Source of the DNA: Thermoplasmatota archaeon
GTDB taxonomy: Archaea; Thermoplasmatota; E2; DHVEG-1
Assembly (NCBI GenBank): GCA_030601705.1
Contig: JAUWBM010000012.1
Location: forward strand, 1 to 41,509
Direction of reading: 5' to 3'
DNA: 41,509 bases
Shown here: positions 7,650 through 15,902 of the stretch, piece after piece
How positions within the stretch are numbered: position 1 is the first letter of the stretch
How the letters are laid out: every line of letters starts with the position of its first letter
Notes under the pieces: model-generated
What the model was told of the DNA's origin: nothing
Database searches by the model: none
Seen by the model: the letters and a program-made list of their open reading frames with translations, nothing else
Program-made: the position numbers and the translations under genes

Positions 7650-8304
7650 TGCAAAATTCTACGAAGGAATCATCATTCATAAGGAGAGAATCCTGCTGAG
7701 GGTGTTGTACTTTCTGCCGTTTTTCTGAATGGTTTTTACGAAGGAAACCCGTTTTGTCTATAAAATCATCTAATTTCGCCTGACTTTCACGATGGCTTGA
7801 AAGAAATCCACCTGTCTTTTTACGTATTATCGGAAAAGCTCTTCGGTCCTTAAACTTGACATAACTTTGTTTTTCACCATTATCCAGGTCTATTCCAAAG
7901 ACTTTAGTGATGCTCTTAAGCTCCTGATAACTGATGATCTTAGAATGCTTCGTTTTCATCATAGCTTGCAAGGCGATCTTGTTTTTGTCACTGAGATAAT
8001 ATATCGCCTTCCCTTCTACCTGTGTTCGTTGGATCATCGGCAGATACCTCCTTAATCTGCGAAGTGTATTGTATGTATCAATATTTGAATGAACATAACC
8101 CTCTTCCATTAATCTTTGTAGGAGTTCGAGAGATTTGCCTTTGATACATGGTTCCCGTAAGTTAATACTTGGTAGATCAGTTGTATGAGAGTAAACAACA
8201 AATTCAGTTAACCCCATTTCTTTTGCTACCCTGTACTTGGACTTACCTTTGAGAACTTCATCTCTTATCTCTTGTATGGTTTCTTTGGATAATGGTTTAG
8301 TCAT
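7636..8304 (-). CDS. Helix-turn-helix protein, unknown function
   Basis: 222 residues. The N-terminus (LSKETIQEIRDEVLKGKSKY then RVAKEMGLTEFVVYSHT) is a resolvase/homeodomain-like helix-turn-helix. The rest is basic, with YHSN-type and ISYQELKSITKVFGID segments but no motif I can name. It has no catalytic signature of a recombinase. It converges on the insertion sequence, and its last four codons form one arm of the hairpin there, so the natural C-terminus may have been altered by the insertion. Possibly a regulator or an accessory protein of mobile DNA. Confidence 0.55.
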   Translation of the reverse strand: MTKPLSKETIQEIRDEVLKGKSKYRVAKEMGLTEFVVYSHTTDLPSINLREPCIKGKSLELLQRLMEEGYVHSNIDTYNTLRRLRRYLPMIQRTQVEGKAIYYLSDKNKIALQAMMKTKHSKIISYQELKSITKVFGIDLDNGEKQSYVKFKDRRAFPIIRKKTGGFLSSHRESQAKLDDFIDKTGFLRKNHSEKRQKVQHPQQDSLLMNDDSFVEFCIRNY

Positions 8305-8540
8305 ATTTGAAAGATTTTATTTGAAACTATAAAAAGGTAATGAAAAACAGGTTTTTAATGCATTAAAAAAAGAGAGTTTTGGGTGATTTTTTTATATGCT
8401 TACTCTAGCAGATGTGAGAATATCAGTTCCAATATGGGTCTGTCTCGTTAGACAAGAGCTCATTAGACAGATATTTAAAGATTACGGATTTTTAGAGTTA
8501 TGGGATGTTTTTAGCCAGAAGAATCTACTAAAGGATAGTA
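8305..8540. other. Intergenic stretch before the PQQ/PKD gene
   Basis: No gene seen. It holds two TTAGACA direct repeats 14 bases apart (8449-8455 and 8463-8469), in gttagacaag and cattagacag; gttagacaag recurs at 13576-13585 beside the other insertion sequence. They could be regulator sites, but this is weak. Confidence 0.25.
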
Positions 8541-8548
8541 TTTATATA
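8541..8548 (+). promoter_or_regulatory. TATA box for the PQQ/PKD gene
   Basis: TTTATATA centred about 25 bases before the ATG at 8568 predicts a leaderless transcript. A strong ribosome site, GGGAGGT at 8577-8582, lies just inside the coding frame, 6 bases before an in-frame CTG at 8589, leaving two possible ways to start. Confidence 0.5.
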
Positions 8549-8567
8549 GCACATCACTGATAGATAT

Positions 8568-10592
8568 ATGTATTTGGGAGGTATTGTTCTGAAGAAGGGC
8601 ATAAGCATCGGAATAATCGCATTGTTCATCATATCGACAGTCAGTCCTATGGTTATAGGATATACCTCTGTTATGACCGAGCAGAAAACTCCTGATGAAG
8701 AGTATGCTTATAATCGTTTTAGTGAACATTATTATCCAGAGGGATACTTATCTGGACAATATCCCCTAGAGGGATATGTTGATGATGTGAGTTCAAGGGA
8801 CGTAATAGAGTATGAAGAAGAAACTGTGACTGGAAAGAAATACCATAAACAACAACAAACTGTAATGTCTGGTGGTCCTATGGATTCACCATGGCCGATG
8901 TACTGCCATGACAATAACCATACAGGGAGAAGTCCGTATAATACTTCTAATAATCCAATGCAGTTGAAATGGGAGTTTAAACTAGAGGGTGGAAGTTATC
9001 ATTGTTCACCTGTGATTGATAGCGATGGTTTTATCTATGTTGCACGACAAGATCTATATGCGGTTTATCCAAATGGAACTATGAAATGGAGGTATGATTT
9101 TCCTTATCGAGTTGAATCTGCTTCTGCAATTGATGAAAATGGCATTATTTATGTCGGAACAGTGTGGGCTATGCCGAATTATATGCACGCTGTTTACTCA
9201 AATAATGGCACGAGGAAATGGAGATACAAGACAGGTAACGACATAACGTCATCACCTGCAATCGGAGATGACGGGACTATTTATTTTGGCGATTGGAATG
9301 GCTATATTCATGCGGTGTATCCGAATGGCACGATGAAATGGAAGTACAAAACAGGTGATGTTATCACAGGTTCACCAGCTATTGGTCCTGATGGTACGAT
9401 TTATTGCGGTTCTCATGATGACAGGGTGTACGCTCTATATCAGAATAATGGCACAATAAAGTGGTCATTTAACACTGGCAGTTGGGTGCATGGTTCTCCT
9501 TCTATCGGTAGTGACGGTACTGTCTATGTTGGCTCAGATAATGGTAAACTATATGCTTTGTATCCAAACAATGGTACTGAGATATGGCGTTGTAGTGTTG
9601 GTGCGACACAATGCAGCCCAGCTATTGATGACGATGGCACAATATATATAGGAGTCTTTGAAGAAAAGTTTTATGCAGTTTATCCGAATGGGACAAAGAA
9701 ATGGACGTTTAACGCTGGTGGTCGTATGTGGCTTGGGTCTTCTTCTGCTATTTCTGCCGATGGAATTATTTATTTTGGGACAACACCAGCGATGGGAGGT
9801 CATGGAGGTGATTTTATCGCTCTAAATCCTGATGGTACTGAGAAATGGCGATATAGCCCAGGATGGTATGAATCATCTCCAGCCATTGGAAGCGATGGAA
9901 CCGTATATGTTGTTTCATCTAGTGGTAATGGATTCCTTTGTGCATTTGGAAGAGCAGAGGTAAAAGCAGATGCAGATTGCAGTCATTATGGATTAATCAA
10001 TGAACCTATGCAATTCAATGGTTCTGCAACTGGAGGGTATCCGCCTTACACATGGTCTTGGGATTTTGATGATGATGGAGTAGAAGATTCAACAGACCAA
10101 AATCCAACATATAATTATACATCACCAGGTGACTACACGGTAACCTTAACTGTGATGGATGATAGTGGCAACACTTCTGATGATACTACTTGGGCTTGGA
10201 TACAAGAATCGAATGACCCGCCAGATAAACCAAGTATAGATGGTCCAACAAGTGGTAAAGTAGGAACTTTCTATGATTATACAGCCCAGACAACTGACCC
10301 TGATGGTAACGATATTTGGTATTATTTTTATTGGGGTGATGGTTATGGAACTGGGTGGCTTGGTCCATTTGACTCTGGAGAAGATGTAATGAAACACCGT
10401 AGATGGACTGAAAAAGGAACTTATAATATCACGTGTAAAGCCAAGGATGTTTATGGCGAGGAAAGTGACTTTGGGACACTGGAAGTCACTATGCCAAAGA
10501 ACCAACAAACAAACAACTGGTGGTTTTTACAGTTCTTACAAAACCACCCACGGATGTTTCCAATACTACGACAGCTGCTAGGACTTTTTTAG
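8568..10592 (+). CDS. Secreted PQQ-like beta-propeller and PKD-domain protein
   Basis: 674 residues. A signal peptide is visible (KKGISIGIIALFIISTVSPM). Residues about 115-465 contain seven or so PQQ-like propeller blades, each with the pattern IGxDGTIYxGSxDGxxYAxxPNGTxKW. Next comes a PKD domain (YTWSWDFDDDGVEDSTDQNP then YNYTSPGDYTVTLTV), and then a second PKD/Ig-like module with DPDGNDIWYYFYWGDG. The protein ends with NNWWFLQFLQNHPRMFPILR and QLLGLF, an amphipathic tail I suspect is a surface-anchoring or sorting signal. It is probably an extracellular adhesion or binding protein; there is no enzyme motif. Its GC content and fluent codon use suggest a functional gene. Confidence 0.85.
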   Translation: MYLGGIVLKKGISIGIIALFIISTVSPMVIGYTSVMTEQKTPDEEYAYNRFSEHYYPEGYLSGQYPLEGYVDDVSSRDVIEYEEETVTGKKYHKQQQTVMSGGPMDSPWPMYCHDNNHTGRSPYNTSNNPMQLKWEFKLEGGSYHCSPVIDSDGFIYVARQDLYAVYPNGTMKWRYDFPYRVESASAIDENGIIYVGTVWAMPNYMHAVYSNNGTRKWRYKTGNDITSSPAIGDDGTIYFGDWNGYIHAVYPNGTMKWKYKTGDVITGSPAIGPDGTIYCGSHDDRVYALYQNNGTIKWSFNTGSWVHGSPSIGSDGTVYVGSDNGKLYALYPNNGTEIWRCSVGATQCSPAIDDDGTIYIGVFEEKFYAVYPNGTKKWTFNAGGRMWLGSSSAISADGIIYFGTTPAMGGHGGDFIALNPDGTEKWRYSPGWYESSPAIGSDGTVYVVSSSGNGFLCAFGRAEVKADADCSHYGLINEPMQFNGSATGGYPPYTWSWDFDDDGVEDSTDQNPTYNYTSPGDYTVTLTVMDDSGNTSDDTTWAWIQESNDPPDKPSIDGPTSGKVGTFYDYTAQTTDPDGNDIWYYFYWGDGYGTGWLGPFDSGEDVMKHRRWTEKGTYNITCKAKDVYGEESDFGTLEVTMPKNQQTNNWWFLQFLQNHPRMFPILRQLLGLF

Positions 10593-10637
10593 ATGAAAAA
10601 ACCCTGTTGAAAATATCTAAATCAAATAAAATCTGAA

Positions 10638-10663
10638 AATTGTGAATATTGTAAATGGAGAGA
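10638..10663. repeat. 26-bp perfect repeat, copy 2
   Basis: Identical to 3161-3186 in the same orientation. It lies between the end of the PQQ/PKD gene and the promoter of the dCTP deaminase gene, about 45 bases after the stop codon of the former. Confidence 0.7.
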
Positions 10664-10711
10664 AAAGACATTAAATACTTAGTTTATAATACTGAATTGT
10701 AAGTGTTTTTA

Positions 10712-11377
10712 ATGAATGAAATCTCTGAAGAAAAACAAGGAAATAAGTTTGGTATGCTATCTGATAAAGAGATTGAAAAAAGATTGAAAAAAGATTTGAT
10801 AGTATATCCTTATCTATTAAGAGAAATTGAGGTAAAAGAAGCTAAAGTAGATATTAGACTTGGTGGGACATTCTATGAAATTCAACAACGAGGAATCGGA
10901 GCTTATGATACTATTGAAGAGCCCCCTCCCGATTATTTAAGGGAGATAGTATTACCTCCCGGAGAACCATATATTCTACATCCACATGTTTTAGTTTTGG
11001 CGCAAACATATGAAAATATTTCATTACCCAACGATCTTGTTGGATTATTACAGGGACGAAGTTCTCTTGGGAGATTAGGAGTAATAATCCATGCCACTGC
11101 GGGTTTTATTGATCCAGGATATAAAGGAATTATCACACTAGAACTGTCTAATTTAGGTCATCTGCCTGTAAAATTATATCCATTACAACGTGTTGCGACA
11201 ATTGGTTTTATTGATATAAAAGGTAAAGTAGGAACACCATATGGTAAAAAACTTGGTCATTTACCATTAGAACAAATTAAAGGAAAATATAGTTCTATGA
11301 AAACGGAAGCATCAAAAATCGATAAAGATTGGGAAAATGAAATATTAAAAATTATGAGAGATGATTTAAAAAACTAA
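10712..11377 (+). CDS. dcd: dCTP deaminase / dUTPase family protein
   Basis: About 221 residues. The core QGRSSLGRLGVIIHATAGFI then DPGYKGIITLELSN contains the GRSSLxRLG nucleotide-binding loop and the catalytic Glu in TLEL. HATAGFID rather than the bacterial HVTAHRID is the form seen in bifunctional dCTP deaminase-dUTPases of archaea, so it may convert dCTP directly to dUMP. About 30 extra residues at each end are unusual. The ATG at 10712 is preferred to the GTG at 10703 because TTTATAAT at 10683-10690 is placed for a leaderless start there. It meets the metalloprotease-like gene tail to tail with a 4-base overlap. It could be housekeeping or part of a dCTP-depletion defence. Confidence 0.85.
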   Translation: MNEISEEKQGNKFGMLSDKEIEKRLKKDLIVYPYLLREIEVKEAKVDIRLGGTFYEIQQRGIGAYDTIEEPPPDYLREIVLPPGEPYILHPHVLVLAQTYENISLPNDLVGLLQGRSSLGRLGVIIHATAGFIDPGYKGIITLELSNLGHLPVKLYPLQRVATIGFIDIKGKVGTPYGKKLGHLPLEQIKGKYSSMKTEASKIDKDWENEILKIMRDDLKN

Positions 11378-12705
11378 TCTTCTAAAGTTTTTGGTAATTT
11401 TAATTTTGGTTTTATGGATGTTTTCTTGATCATTGCTTTTTCAAAAGTAAGCCACATTAAATTTTTTCTAATGGATTCAAAAAGGAATTTATTCAAATCA
11501 TCTGTTTTAATGTTTGAAATTTCTCTTGTCGGAGGAACATTGTTAAAGAGTTCTCGAATATCCTTACCATATATAAAAGGAATCCTATGAAAAATATGCT
11601 TCTTAACTTTTTCTTGTATACTAGATGGCTTATATCTTTTAATTTTTAATTCATCAATGATAATTTTTTTAAATACATTAAAAATCGATGATATTGTAGA
11701 GTCATTAATACTTCTCATTTCATTATTATAAACAGCTGCATTTTCTTTGAGTCTGGAAATAGAAGAATGTCTTTGATATTTAAAAATATTTAAAATCAAT
11801 TTTATTCTAGCAGATCTAGGAGGATGAGAAGAAGATGCTTCCTTTCCGCCATACGCCAATTCATTTAATGCTGCAAAACCAAAACAGGGCCCTAGATGCC
11901 ATGCTGCTCCAAAATCACAAAATAATTCTATTAAATGAGAAGTGGGAGAAATTTCTTCAAGAATTACTCCTGATTCTTCTAGATTTGAAATGTATTCATC
12001 AAATGTTCCTGAAGAAAATTCTAAAGAAATCTTTTCTTCAATAATTGGATTTTTATTTAGAATCATATGAAAGATTTCATGGCCCAATATCATTTTATTT
12101 TGGAGTCTTTCCCGTGGATCACATTCAAAAGCATATGCATCTATATCTTCAATACTATCTAATACCTCCTCACTATATGGTGAAGGTCTTGTATCTCTAG
12201 TTATCTGTGATGCTGTGGCAATAACAGTATTAATACTATGAGCTAAACCCAATAAAGCTTCTTGAATTGGAAAAAGTGCGATTATATTACTATGTGTAAC
12301 GAGAAATTTAATATTAAACATCAAATTTAAATCTTTAGGGAAAGTACGTAAAACATCATTGATAAATAGATAATTATATAATCGTTCTACAGTAGGTGGA
12401 GGAAAAAACCTTAGGGAAAATGTACGGAAGTGATGTGCCTTATAATATTGAAAATCAATTAGTTCCTCCCATAAATCAATTGACCAATACGCCCGTGGAA
12501 TTTTCGGCATCACGTCTCTTAAGTATTTACATCCATCGATATAGTGTTCTATTGTTTTTAAGAAGAAATCATATATCTTTTCGACATCATCGTCTATATC
12601 TTTCCAGCCAGTCTTTATTACTAGCTTTCTCTCTTTAAGTTCCTCTAGCTCAGCAACTAAATGGTCTAATTTCTGGATAACTTGCTGACGATGAGAAGCC
12701 CTCAC
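11374..12705 (-). CDS. HEXXH zinc metalloprotease-like protein
   Basis: 443 residues. The motif GHEIFHMIL (His209-Glu210 to His213) is a zinc-protease active site; HLIELFCDFGAAWHLGP (Glu260, Asp264) is a plausible third ligand region and SSSHPPRSARIKLI recalls the HP...R segment after it in M48-like gluzincins. There is no membrane segment, so it is probably cytoplasmic. The N-terminal 200 residues are helical and unfamiliar. The start is a GTG immediately after an in-frame stop, inside the 3' end of the upstream helical gene, with GGGG about 9 bases before it. The two genes are therefore probably translated together. Protease identity is moderately sure, substrate unknown. Confidence 0.6.
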   Translation of the reverse strand: MRASHRQQVIQKLDHLVAELEELKERKLVIKTGWKDIDDDVEKIYDFFLKTIEHYIDGCKYLRDVMPKIPRAYWSIDLWEELIDFQYYKAHHFRTFSLRFFPPPTVERLYNYLFINDVLRTFPKDLNLMFNIKFLVTHSNIIALFPIQEALLGLAHSINTVIATASQITRDTRPSPYSEEVLDSIEDIDAYAFECDPRERLQNKMILGHEIFHMILNKNPIIEEKISLEFSSGTFDEYISNLEESGVILEEISPTSHLIELFCDFGAAWHLGPCFGFAALNELAYGGKEASSSHPPRSARIKLILNIFKYQRHSSISRLKENAAVYNNEMRSINDSTISSIFNVFKKIIIDELKIKRYKPSSIQEKVKKHIFHRIPFIYGKDIRELFNNVPPTREISNIKTDDLNKFLFESIRKNLMWLTFEKAMIKKTSIKPKLKLPKTLED

Positions 12706-13018
12706 TTAATTCAGCCCCTAACCTATAATCTATTTTGCTTATTTCTTCATCTGCTTCATCTAATTGATTGTTTTCAATTAATTGGATTATTTTTTCAATT
12801 GATCTAAGTGCCCCGGGGCTGTGGTATACTACCTCAAAACTTTCAATTAAATGAGATGCTCTATTGATTCTCTTAACATCTTGTCTTATGCTTCTAAGTA
12901 ATGTATCAACATCATCATTCCTATTATGTGCCATAGCAGAACGTAAGAATTTAAGAGAGAGCACTAATGCCTTTAGGTCTAACAACATTCTATCTGCAAC
13001 TAACCTAGAATGTCCCAT
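12650..13018 (-). CDS. Small helical protein upstream of the metalloprotease-like gene
   Basis: 122 residues, almost entirely predicted helix (MGHSRLVADRMLLDLKALVL, later IEKIIQLIENNQLDEADEEI). The frame opens at 13051, but AAGGAGG followed by 9 bases precedes the ATG at 13018, which I prefer. The last 56 bases overlap the downstream gene in another frame. The tail ELSEGFSSSASYPEIRPFSC is unlike the rest and may simply be what the overlap allows. Family not recognised; its length and HEPN-like helical look (SLKFLRSAMAHNRNDD) are suggestive but there is no Rx4-6H motif I trust. Confidence 0.55.
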   Translation of the reverse strand: MGHSRLVADRMLLDLKALVLSLKFLRSAMAHNRNDDVDTLLRSIRQDVKRINRASHLIESFEVVYHSPGALRSIEKIIQLIENNQLDEADEEISKIDYRLGAELSEGFSSSASYPEIRPFSC

Positions 13019-13250
13019 TTCAACCAGCCTCCTTTTTTTTAACTCCCCCATTCATATGTCTCTCTCCCATTCTCATCCCTCCTGGTAAAATCTTATGGCG
13101 CCTATTCACTTCCAAACTCACATCCATTTATTACTATTAATATTTTGTTTTTATTTCTTAACATTATATTAGTACTTTTTATTATATAACTTTTTTGACG
13201 GTATAGCTTTAATTAGATTTATTTTATATTTGATCGTTCACCGCTAATTT

Positions 13251-13511
13251 TTATTCTTTTTCCTCGGCAATTTCTAACATAACTTGTTTGGGAGATTTTA
13301 ATTTATATAATCTCTTTCGAGAGGTTTTAGGATCTAATTCAACTTCTATCCATCCATGTTTCTTAAAATCAGATAAAATTACACTTAATCGTTTATCATC
13401 AGTCTCGTTTAATTTATCTTTTGCATCGCTAAAATTGAATTTTTTATCTTTTAGACCGTTCCATAGAGTAGCATATCTTCTTGTTAGCCATTTAGGCATT
13501 GGATCAGTCAT
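13251..13511 (-). CDS. Winged-helix DNA-binding protein
   Basis: 86 residues: MPKWLTRRYATLWNGLKDKK, then FNFSDAKDKLNETDDKRLSVILSDFKKHG and WIEVELDPKTSRKRLYKL, a winged helix with clear recognition helix and wing. Archaeal proteins of this kind often precede a nucleotidyltransferase-type toxin, but no such partner follows here: the next 200 bases hold no gene. It may be an orphaned antitoxin-like regulator. Two TATA-like runs and ACTTGTTA half-sites lie upstream, next to insertion sequence copy B. Confidence 0.55.
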   Translation of the reverse strand: MTDPMPKWLTRRYATLWNGLKDKKFNFSDAKDKLNETDDKRLSVILSDFKKHGWIEVELDPKTSRKRLYKLKSPKQVMLEIAEEKE

Positions 13512-13570
13512 TATACAACCTATATACTTGTTAATAAAGCAAAAGACTTATATACTTTACTCACATTATA

Positions 13571-13587
13571 AACTTGTTAGACAAGTT
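13571..13587. promoter_or_regulatory. Palindrome AACTTG-ttaga-CAAGTT, possible operator
   Basis: Perfect 6-bp arms around a 5-base centre. A half-site ACTTGTTA repeats at 13527-13534. Both lie between the winged-helix gene and the insertion sequence, so they could be its autoregulatory sites or part of the element's left end. Confidence 0.35.
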
Positions 13588-13600
13588 AATGGCTTGTATA

Positions 13601-15413
13601 AGGGGAGATTATATCTCCCCTCAGTTGGAGATAAAGAATGCCGCCAAGCAATTCTTCAACCTCCAGAAGAAATATTGAATTGGAGGTTTATAAAGCCTTT
13701 GAACAGGTCAAAGAAAATAAAAATATATCTATAGCTGACTATCTCAAAATTTTTAATGCATCCATATTTGGAGAGAAGAAATACAGGAAAATCAAATTCT
13801 CCTATGAATCACTCATAAAACTTGTTTTATTCCAAAAACTCAAAGGAATCAAATTCCAAACACAACTAGTTCGATACTTGAAACGACATAGAGACGAACT
13901 GAAACTCCTCGGACTTGAGGAAATACCTGATCAGACAACAATCAGCTACTTCATCAACCATATACTAGATAACGAAACAAAAGAACCACTGAATTTTACT
14001 GCCAAGAGGATTGAAGAAATATCAGAAAAATTCGACATTATCCTAGACATACAAATACCCCGACCAGAAAAAACAGAAACAAAGATGCCAGATAAGAATC
14101 GTAACTTCTACTACAAGAAAAACCAAAAGACAGCAGAAGTCAGCAGGATGTTCAAAAAAAGATTCACATCAGTAATAGACCTAAACATCCATCACAACGC
14201 AATTTATACTAAAAAGGATTTTATAGATTTAATCCTACATATGATCTTTACGAGTAACTATGCAGAATGTGGATCAGAGACATTAAAAAAAGATAGGGAA
14301 AAAACACCAGATGCTGACACATTCCTCTATCATCTAAAAAATTACAAGAATATTGGTCAGATACAGCGGATGTTCCAATCATATTTTGAGATGATATGGG
14401 AGTCGGCAAAGAAAGCAAACATGTTTCGCAAACCTGTGGATGTAGCAATAGATTTCACAGACTGGTTCTTCTACGGAGACAAGAACGCACCGATGGTCGT
14501 AGAAAAGAAACCAGAACGGGGGACTACACACTGCTATCGATTCGCCACCATCTCAATAGTAGAACCAAAACAGAGATTCACATTACTCGCAATACCAGTT
14601 GGACCATTTGACAGAAAAGAGACAATCATCAGAACACTCCTTAACTACGCATCACAACGAGTAAAGATAAAACGACTATATGCTGATAGAGGTTTCTTTG
14701 ACTCTAACTCCATTGAAATCTTCAAAAGATACCAAATCAAATTCCTTATGCCATGCTCGGCTAACTCCAGAATAAAGAGAGTTCTTGAAGTTATGCCAGC
14801 ACCAAAAGTAATCACAAATTATGTGATGAAGACCAGTATGTTCAATGTTGTATTAGTTGAAGATGAATATGGGATAAAAAGAGCGTTTGCTACAAACATC
14901 GACTTTGATGAAAATGATGCAGGATTATCAAAAAGATTGTTTTATCTCTATAGCAAACGATGGGGGATTGAAACAGGATACAGGGTGAAGAAGCATTCTT
15001 TCAGAGCGAAAACAACTTCAAAGAATTATTTCATACGTCTATTTTACTTCCTGTTTTCCGCTCTTTTGTATAACTTATGGATATTAGCTAGTATCATTAT
15101 TAGCCTTGCTTTGTTTGGGTTTGTAAAGGATGTCCGTATTGTTAAATCGAAGTTTTTTGTTTCTGTTCTTCTCACGATTGATCCAGGAGGTTGATGTTTA
15201 TGATATTGGGAAGCCAAGCCAATTGCTTTTTTTTCTACTGTTGATTAGAGTTTAATAGAATAAGATTACTTGATTTTCAATTTTTGAATGGTTTTCTCAT
15301 TCAATTTTTGTCAATTCTGTTTTAAATTTTATTGAAAGTTAAGTCTGAAAAATGAATTTTAGGTCGATTTTACGATTTATCAGGTTACTTTCGGAAGTAC
15401 TGCCTCTTTAGTA
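13601..15413 (+). mobile_element. ISH3-like insertion sequence, copy B (ends approximate)
   Basis: Contains the second transposase gene. Before the start codon is the foldback AGGGGAGA (13601-13608), loop ttata, TCTCCCCT (13614-13621), matching in place but not in sequence the foldback of copy A. After the stop, about 200 bases match copy A up to ttactttcggaagtactgcctct near 15408. No terminal inverted repeat was found by eye. Confidence 0.6.
13638..15194 (+). CDS. DDE transposase, ISH3-like (IS4 superfamily), copy B
   Basis: 518 residues, same length as copy A. Catalytic residues Asp272 (AIDFTDWF), Asp350 (YADRGFFD) and Glu445 (RWGIETGYR) are present and the frame is intact. The final 290 residues differ from copy A at only a handful of positions although the codons differ at many synonymous sites; the first 220 residues differ much more. 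Both copies end VLLTIDPGG. The element may be active or recently so. Confidence 0.85.
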   Translation: MPPSNSSTSRRNIELEVYKAFEQVKENKNISIADYLKIFNASIFGEKKYRKIKFSYESLIKLVLFQKLKGIKFQTQLVRYLKRHRDELKLLGLEEIPDQTTISYFINHILDNETKEPLNFTAKRIEEISEKFDIILDIQIPRPEKTETKMPDKNRNFYYKKNQKTAEVSRMFKKRFTSVIDLNIHHNAIYTKKDFIDLILHMIFTSNYAECGSETLKKDREKTPDADTFLYHLKNYKNIGQIQRMFQSYFEMIWESAKKANMFRKPVDVAIDFTDWFFYGDKNAPMVVEKKPERGTTHCYRFATISIVEPKQRFTLLAIPVGPFDRKETIIRTLLNYASQRVKIKRLYADRGFFDSNSIEIFKRYQIKFLMPCSANSRIKRVLEVMPAPKVITNYVMKTSMFNVVLVEDEYGIKRAFATNIDFDENDAGLSKRLFYLYSKRWGIETGYRVKKHSFRAKTTSKNYFIRLFYFLFSALLYNLWILASIIISLALFGFVKDVRIVKSKFFVSVLLTIDPGG

Positions 15414-15417
15414 AAAA

Positions 15418-15464
15418 TTATATACGATTAACGCATTACATATGTTAACAATTAGCCGGGAGGT
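15418..15464 (+). promoter_or_regulatory. Promoter and ribosome site of the 15471 regulator
   Basis: ATTATATAC at 15418-15426 is a TATA box; ACATATGT (15438-15445) is a palindrome near the predicted transcript start; GGGAGGT at 15458-15464 is a strong ribosome site 6 bases before a TTG start. The palindrome could allow autoregulation. Confidence 0.5.
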
Positions 15465-15470
15465 ATTTAT

Positions 15471-15791
15471 TTGGAAGAGAAAAACAAGAATCAAATCCAT
15501 ATCACTAGTGTTGCAGAGAAAGAATTAGGCCTGCTTTCTAGACATATTAATGTTCTAAAAACGGTTAAAGATCATGGACCCATAGGGATTATACGATTAT
15601 CGCAAATAACCGGTCAGCCACAACATATGATTAGATACTCATTAAGAACATTAGAAAAAGGTGGAATAATCAAACCTTCATCTCAAGGGGCTGTAATCAC
15701 AGGGAATATACATGAAACATTAGGCACGTTGGAATCTACATTGGATGAAATAATCACAACTATGGATGAACTAAAAAAGAAGCTAAAATAG
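15471..15791 (+). CDS. Winged-helix transcriptional regulator
   Basis: 106 residues with a TTG start fixed by GGGAGGT. The core (LLSRHINVLKTVKDHGPIGI, IRLSQITGQPQHMIRYSLRT, LEKGGIIKPSSQGAVIT) is a winged helix of the archaeal kind; a C-terminal helix follows (LDEIITTMDELKKKL), probably for dimerisation. It precedes the PGF-CTERM surface protein by about 110 bases but has its own promoter. Ligand or target unknown. Confidence 0.7.
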   Translation: MEEKNKNQIHITSVAEKELGLLSRHINVLKTVKDHGPIGIIRLSQITGQPQHMIRYSLRTLEKGGIIKPSSQGAVITGNIHETLGTLESTLDEIITTMDELKKKLK

Positions 15792-15902
15792 AAAGTAAAA
15801 GAATCTTTTAATAAAGATATGTGGGTAATCGTTCAAAATTTGGCAATATTCTTAAATAGTATTATTAAATTGCCCTACTGAAACATAAAAGGAGAATTAG
15901 CT

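Noticed and set aside
8447-8470. TTAGACA repeats as a short CRISPR-like array
   Set aside because: Only two 7-base units with no spacers of equal length; no CRISPR array or cas gene is seen anywhere in the window.
10146-10508. Long minus-strand frame inside the PQQ/PKD gene
   Set aside because: It is a shadow of the PKD region: repetitive Trp/Thr/Ile-rich text, no start signals, while the plus-strand protein has clear domains.
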